Assembly (NCBI RefSeq): GCF_000243135.2
Contig: NC_019903.1
Span: 3,138,001-3,202,000, forward strand
Length of the DNA: 64,000 nt
Direction of reading: 5' to 3'
DNA from: Desulfitobacterium dichloroeliminans LMG P-21439
GTDB lineage: Bacteria; Bacillota; Desulfitobacteriia; Desulfitobacteriales; Desulfitobacteriaceae
Below the pieces are notes generated by a model, which saw only the letters and a list, made by a program, of their open reading frames with translations, had not been told where the DNA came from and did no database searches. Numbering within the stretch: position 1 is the stretch's first letter; the number at the start of each line of letters is the position of its first letter. Shown here piece by piece: positions 60,114 to 64,000 of this stretch. The position numbers and the translations under genes are program-made.

Positions 60114-61628
60114 TTGAACACCAAAAAATATGTAATATTGGCCCTCCTGTTTGTCGGCCTCTCCCTGGCCACCACCTTGGGAATTAACTATTTGTACTAT
60201 GCCCAAAAGGATCGCCCCTTCACTGAAGGCACCAGCATCGCCGGAGTTGATATTGGCAAGCTCACTCAGGAGCAGGCCCATGAGAAAATCACCGCTGAGC
60301 TCGAAACCTGGTTAGCTCAACCTCTCAAATTCCAGATTGACGAAAAAACTGCCGAACTACCCTTAAAAGACCTCGACCCTAGGGTAGAAGTCGATGCCCT
60401 CATTGCTGAAGCTTATGCACAGAGTCAACCGGGTTCGCTTTTTGCCCGAATCCAAAAAGCGAATGCTACTCATGATGCTCCCTTGGATCTCGGACTCCAT
60501 TGGGATGAGCAGAAGCTTGCCGATACCCTAAAGAATAGCTTAGCCTCCTTCGAAAAAGCCCCCGTGGATGCTTCCTTTACAGTCAATGACCGGAACCAGA
60601 TGGATATCCAGGCTGAACAAATGGGTCAAACCGTCGATACGGTCGCTCTTCTCACTCAAATTAAAGAAATCCAAATGCTCCAAGAGCTAACCCCACTTAA
60701 GGTCGATCGGGTAGAAGTAAAGCCTACAGTTACCGCTGCCGAACTGGAAGCCAAAAAAATTGACGGTCTGATTGCCAGCTATACGACGTGGTTTGACCCG
60801 GGTAATATTGAACGGAGCGCTAATGTTCGCCTTGCGGCCGAATCCTTGGATGGTGCCCTGATTGAACCCGGAGGGATTATCTCCTTTAATAAAATTGTCG
60901 GCGAAAGAACTGGCGACAAAGGCTATCAAGACGCCCTCATCATTGTCAACGGTGAATTCGTACCCGGACTGGGCGGCGGCATCTGCCAAGTCTCCAGCAC
61001 CCTCTACAATGCCGGTGTCCTTGCCAACCTTAAGATTGAAGAAAGAACCAACCACGGCTTGGCTGTAGCCTATGTACCCCTAGGACGTGATGCTACCGTC
61101 GTATATGGAGCTATTGATCTAAAGCTTAAAAATGATACCGACCGCTATATGCTCCTACGTTCTAAGCTCAGTGGTGGTTCCGTAACGATCGAATTTTATG
61201 GCAAAGCAACTCCCGGACAAGAGATTATCATTACTAATCAGGTCGAGCAAGTAATTCCCTTCGAGACTCAAATCACTCAAGATAATTCCTTAGCCCCCGG
61301 AACCGAAATCGTCAAGCAAAACGGCCAAAACGGCTATGTGGCCTCCGCCTCCCGAATCATCAAGATCAATGGAGAAGTAGTGGAAACTCAAGCCTTAGGC
61401 AGAAGCACCTATATTTCTCTTGCGAAGATCATTGTGAAGGGACCGGCGCTACCGGCAAAGCCGAAGCCGGAACCCAAACCCGAACCGCCAGCACCTGAAC
61501 CAGAAACCCCCACCGAGCCTGAAGAACCTCAGACTCCTACCGAACCAGAATCCCCTGCTGACGAACCCGGAGAACCTAATCCGGGAACAGAGTCGGAGAC
61601 CGAACCGGATACAAACCCTGAAGCTTAA
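60114..61628 (+). CDS. VanW-family surface protein with PG_binding_4 and G5-type domains
   Basis: 504 aa. Signal/anchor (about residues 7-27), PG_binding_4 domain (about 60-170), VanW domain (about 225-350, with ISFNKIVGERTGDKGYQDA and GGGICQVSSTLYNA), G5-like domain (about 370-440) and a Pro/Glu/Thr-repeat tail of ~60 residues. Envelope protein of unknown biochemical role, common in Firmicutes. TTG start with GGGGG at 7 bases. Confidence 0.88.
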   Translation: MNTKKYVILALLFVGLSLATTLGINYLYYAQKDRPFTEGTSIAGVDIGKLTQEQAHEKITAELETWLAQPLKFQIDEKTAELPLKDLDPRVEVDALIAEAYAQSQPGSLFARIQKANATHDAPLDLGLHWDEQKLADTLKNSLASFEKAPVDASFTVNDRNQMDIQAEQMGQTVDTVALLTQIKEIQMLQELTPLKVDRVEVKPTVTAAELEAKKIDGLIASYTTWFDPGNIERSANVRLAAESLDGALIEPGGIISFNKIVGERTGDKGYQDALIIVNGEFVPGLGGGICQVSSTLYNAGVLANLKIEERTNHGLAVAYVPLGRDATVVYGAIDLKLKNDTDRYMLLRSKLSGGSVTIEFYGKATPGQEIIITNQVEQVIPFETQITQDNSLAPGTEIVKQNGQNGYVASASRIIKINGEVVETQALGRSTYISLAKIIVKGPALPAKPKPEPKPEPPAPEPETPTEPEEPQTPTEPESPADEPGEPNPGTESETEPDTNPEA

Positions 61629-61661
61629 CTCAGGACAAACGGTAAATCACCATAACCATTA

Positions 61662-61696
61662 AAAATCCTGGCCACTCTTTGAGCGACCAGGATTTT
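61662..61696. terminator. Bidirectional terminator between vanW and fic
   Basis: AAAATCCTGG (61662-61671) with CCAGGATTTT (61687-61696), loop related to the hairpin at 62950-62983. Confidence 0.8.
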
Positions 61697-61698
61697 AC

Positions 61699-62862
61699 TT
61701 ATTTCAACCTATAACGCACCCTATTGCCATACCGCTGTGAAGATAGCAGCCCTTTGTTCTCAAGTTTAAGAACAAAATTCCTGATCGTGGCATAGGCTGC
61801 GCTTTTAAAATCCTTTTCAAGCTGCTTTGTGGAAAATTCCTGAGCACCATAGGCAGATAGTACATAATGAAATAAATCCTTTTCCTTAGCTGTAATCTCT
61901 CCACTTTGAAGCAGCCCATCAAATTTCAGAAGTGAATCCGTTGGTTCAGCTCTTTTCAGAAGCTTTATAATCACATAGTCGATAAAATAGTCCACAAACG
62001 GTGTTACATCTATAATCTGGGAAACCTTATAATTATTCATTATTGATGTAAACGCTTTATAATACGTACTCCTACTTTCATTAATATAGGCAGAAAACGG
62101 AATGAACAGCGCAGAAGTATAGCCCTTTTGTACCAAATACCAAAGCTGCATGAGCCGTGCCATTCTCCCATTGCCATCGAAATATGGATGCAGATAGGCA
62201 AAGTAATAGTGAATTACAATGGATTTAACAATTTGGTCCAACCCGTCATCCTTCTGCATATAGTCAATCAAATCTGCTATATACTCCGGAAGCAGCTGAT
62301 GTTTAAGCCCCTGATGTTCGATATCCTGCCCTACTACATACACTGCGTCATGCCGATATTTTTGCTCCTGCATTAGTCTATCTTCATCGTTTAAAAAATC
62401 ACCAACCGCAAGCTTGTAGAGCTGATATAAATTTTCCTCTGTGATTTTGTTTGTCGAGTCTGCTATAAAATCTAAGCCTCGCTTAATGCCATATGCTTTA
62501 TTTTCATTACTTGTTTCCGGTGCCCCGCCATTTAAGATTTTCCTCACACTCTCCCTTGATGAGTCAATTTGCTCAATGGACAGCGTTGAAATAATTTCAT
62601 CCTCCATGGCTTGAATCCCGTACTTTTCACCCGAATAGGAAATTGCTATAGACCTTGAAAGCTGAGTTGTTAGGTTGATTTTTGCAGGAAGCAGTACTAT
62701 TGGCATACCTTTAAAATCACACAATTGGATCTTATAATAAAAGCTCTCACTTAGTGTAGCTAAATATCCAGTTAAATTTTCTTCTCCATATTTGTACTTT
62801 AGTTTATTAAAGTTTAAGGCATTTTTATCTCTAAGCATCTCAGTAAAGATTTTCAATTCCAT
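61699..62862 (-). CDS. Fic-domain protein (probable AMP-transferase)
   Basis: 387 aa. N-terminal Fic_N-like region with an inhibitory-helix motif reading TLSIEQI (Glu present, following Gly/Asn replaced by Gln), Fic core with HPYFDGNGRMAR (about residue 215-226, complete active site), and a C-terminal winged-helix domain (about 310-385). Fic enzymes modify target hydroxyls with AMP. Codon usage and AT content look closer to mobile genes than to the neighbouring vanW. ATG at 62860-62862 with weak ribosome site. Confidence 0.85.
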   Translation of the reverse strand: MELKIFTEMLRDKNALNFNKLKYKYGEENLTGYLATLSESFYYKIQLCDFKGMPIVLLPAKINLTTQLSRSIAISYSGEKYGIQAMEDEIISTLSIEQIDSSRESVRKILNGGAPETSNENKAYGIKRGLDFIADSTNKITEENLYQLYKLAVGDFLNDEDRLMQEQKYRHDAVYVVGQDIEHQGLKHQLLPEYIADLIDYMQKDDGLDQIVKSIVIHYYFAYLHPYFDGNGRMARLMQLWYLVQKGYTSALFIPFSAYINESRSTYYKAFTSIMNNYKVSQIIDVTPFVDYFIDYVIIKLLKRAEPTDSLLKFDGLLQSGEITAKEKDLFHYVLSAYGAQEFSTKQLEKDFKSAAYATIRNFVLKLENKGLLSSQRYGNRVRYRLK

Positions 62863-62949
62863 AGTCGCTTTCACACCCCGTCTGATATATTTTAGTATCA
62901 ATAACTATCAATCCTATTTTACCATAAAAATGCAGGATGTAAACCTGAA

Positions 62950-62983
62950 GAACCCAGGTCGCTCAAAAGAGTGACCTGGGTTC
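62950..62983. terminator. Hairpin between fic and surface-protein gene
   Basis: GAACCCAGGTCGCTC (62950-62964) with GAGTGACCTGGGTTC (62969-62983), 15-bp stem with one G-U, AAAA loop. Confidence 0.75.
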
Positions 62984-63021
62984 CCGTATGTTGCTTATTC
63001 AGTTCAAGGTGCCTTTTACGA

Positions 63022-64000
63022 TTATCTTGAATAAGTCGCCATATAGGTTACATTATCAAATACAACTTCAACAACCAATTGATTCGGTACACTTGCATTG
63101 GTTGCTGTACAAGCCGAACTTATCCAATAACTATTGTTAGATTCCTCAGTCCTAGTGCTAAATGCAGCTGACATCGTTCTTTTACCCTTAACTTCCGTAT
63201 AGGTATCTGCACTCTTTTCCCAATATTGGGCACAATCTTTTAAGAGATTAACCAGATTGTCACCGTTTGAGAATCGCGTGCCTAGTAATTCATTGTTGTT
63301 ATACAATGAGAATTTAATCGAATCAATATCCGAAACATTCACGATATCGAAATCAAAGTATATCGATGTATCCAAGTATTTATTCTCATCACCATACCAA
63401 CTGGTGATGTTCGCTCCGAACACCTTACTTGCATCTTTAGTAAATACTGAATAATTTGGTGGTGCTACTATTTCCACATTACCAGCATCTGAGACAATTT
63501 GCTTCGCTTCAGCTATTATTCCGCTATTGAGCGTAAATCTTGTTGCTGGGGCGCCTAAACTGGGATTAGAGCCGTTGTCAACATTAATTCCATATCCCCA
63601 GGCATTGCCACTTGTATTTAAACCATCAGCGACAACTATCGAGTTATTTACGACCAAGCCAGCTCCCGCGTTGTTAATAGAAGAAATATTTTTCAATGCC
63701 ACATTGTCCGATTCAAAGACATTAATCCCTGATCGTGTAGAACTTTGAATCACCATATTTTCCAGCTTAACGAGGCCCCGGACACTATTAATTGAAATCA
63801 AATGCTTATCTGAGTTTTGAGTTCCCCCATTGAAGGGGTCAGCAACTGTAATTATCACTCCCCCAGCGCCAACAATAGCTAACGGTTTGGTAATTTTCAG
63901 TTGTTCGGATAGTTCATACACTCCAGCCGCCAACAGCATTGTCCCGCCGTCTCCCATATATTCCAGACTGCTTAGTTGCTCTTTATTTGAAGCGAAGTAA
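63022..64000 (-). CDS. C-terminal part of a beta-helix surface protein (5' end outside window)
   Basis: At least 326 codons, open to the window edge. Residues near the edge form a right-handed parallel beta-helix (pectate-lyase-like: LKITKPLAIVGAGGVIITV, LENMVIQSSTRSGINVFES, VALKNISSINNAGAGLVV), followed by a separate C-terminal beta domain (about last 150 residues) with an SxCTATNAS segment. Probably a large exported or surface-layer-associated protein. Full domain layout cannot be seen. Confidence 0.75.
   Translation of the reverse strand, partial: YFASNKEQLSSLEYMGDGGTMLLAAGVYELSEQLKITKPLAIVGAGGVIITVADPFNGGTQNSDKHLISINSVRGLVKLENMVIQSSTRSGINVFESDNVALKNISSINNAGAGLVVNNSIVVADGLNTSGNAWGYGINVDNGSNPSLGAPATRFTLNSGIIAEAKQIVSDAGNVEIVAPPNYSVFTKDASKVFGANITSWYGDENKYLDTSIYFDFDIVNVSDIDSIKFSLYNNNELLGTRFSNGDNLVNLLKDCAQYWEKSADTYTEVKGKRTMSAAFSTRTEESNNSYWISSACTATNASVPNQLVVEVVFDNVTYMATYSR

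Overview
The window looks like chromosome of an endospore-forming, anaerobic, low-to-mid GC clostridium; gene content and protein style fit Desulfitobacterium or a close relative in Peptococcaceae. The pointers are spoIIR, a Spo0E-like phosphatase, SleB- and GerMN-domain proteins, clpX-lonB-tig, a globin-coupled chemoreceptor, Tat-exported Fe-S proteins and many ferredoxin-type oxidoreductases. Genus placement is inference from style, not from a search.

Layout. 1-5.5 kb: protein quality control (lonB, clpX, tig), a glycolipid glycosyltransferase and tRNA-Leu. 5.6-13.6 kb: a DUF5667 exported protein, a cupin, a three-gene GlcD/GlcE/GlcF-type 2-hydroxyacid oxidase operon with its own promoter, an unknown gene and an IclR regulator. 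13.7-14.3 kb: tRNA-Pro, -Arg and -His, with the 3' end of tRNA-His and its terminator repeated twice more downstream around ~107-bp palindromic units. 14.4-19.6 kb: rdgB, rph, a TrmR-like methyltransferase, a two-HD protein, a HemAT-like sensor and a zinc-ribbon protein. 19.8-22.4 kb (+): an orphan Fe-S/cytochrome b pair and a vapBC toxin-antitoxin pair whose promoter lies inside an 18-bp-arm palindrome. 22.5-28.8 kb: two-subunit Fe-S fumarase, an HgdC/HgdB-type pair separated by a three-unit tandem repeat and a multibranched structured element, murI, HD and MarR genes.

29-39.3 kb is an accessory catabolic island: PPOX protein, Ldh2-type dehydrogenase, FCD/GntR regulator, TctCAB-type tripartite transporter, and a LarA nickel-racemase homologue between two almost identical copies of a two-gene UxaA/SuyAB-type lyase. 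A consensus promoter with a GntR-type operator precedes it. The likely logic is uptake of a hydroxy acid (a sulfonated or sugar-derived acid are options), stereochemical inversion by LarA, lyase cleavage, and NAD-linked oxidation.

39.5-53.2 kb mixes sporulation and envelope functions: GerMN lipoprotein, LytTR regulator, SpoIIR, ZIP transporter, a degenerate SGNH hydrolase, an unrecognised cluster (YlbF-like, two tiny membrane proteins, a 201-aa unknown, a Gly/Pro-rich protein with an RskA-like tail), LysM-SleB hydrolase, MazG-like protein, S41 protease with an Ig-like tail, mutY, class IV aminotransferase, ferredoxin and a Spo0E-like protein. 53.6-57.6 kb: a CZB chemoreceptor and a PP2C/anti-sigma/STAS partner-switch operon. 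57.9-61.6 kb (+): LapA-like, M23 peptidase, bactofilin and VanW genes. 61.7-64 kb: a Fic protein and the C-terminal end of a beta-helix surface protein that runs off the window.

Most noteworthy signals are the duplicated lyase around larA, the tRNA-His tail repeats, the structured element at 25.3 kb, and a conserved two-block intergenic element found ahead of two envelope/spore genes.
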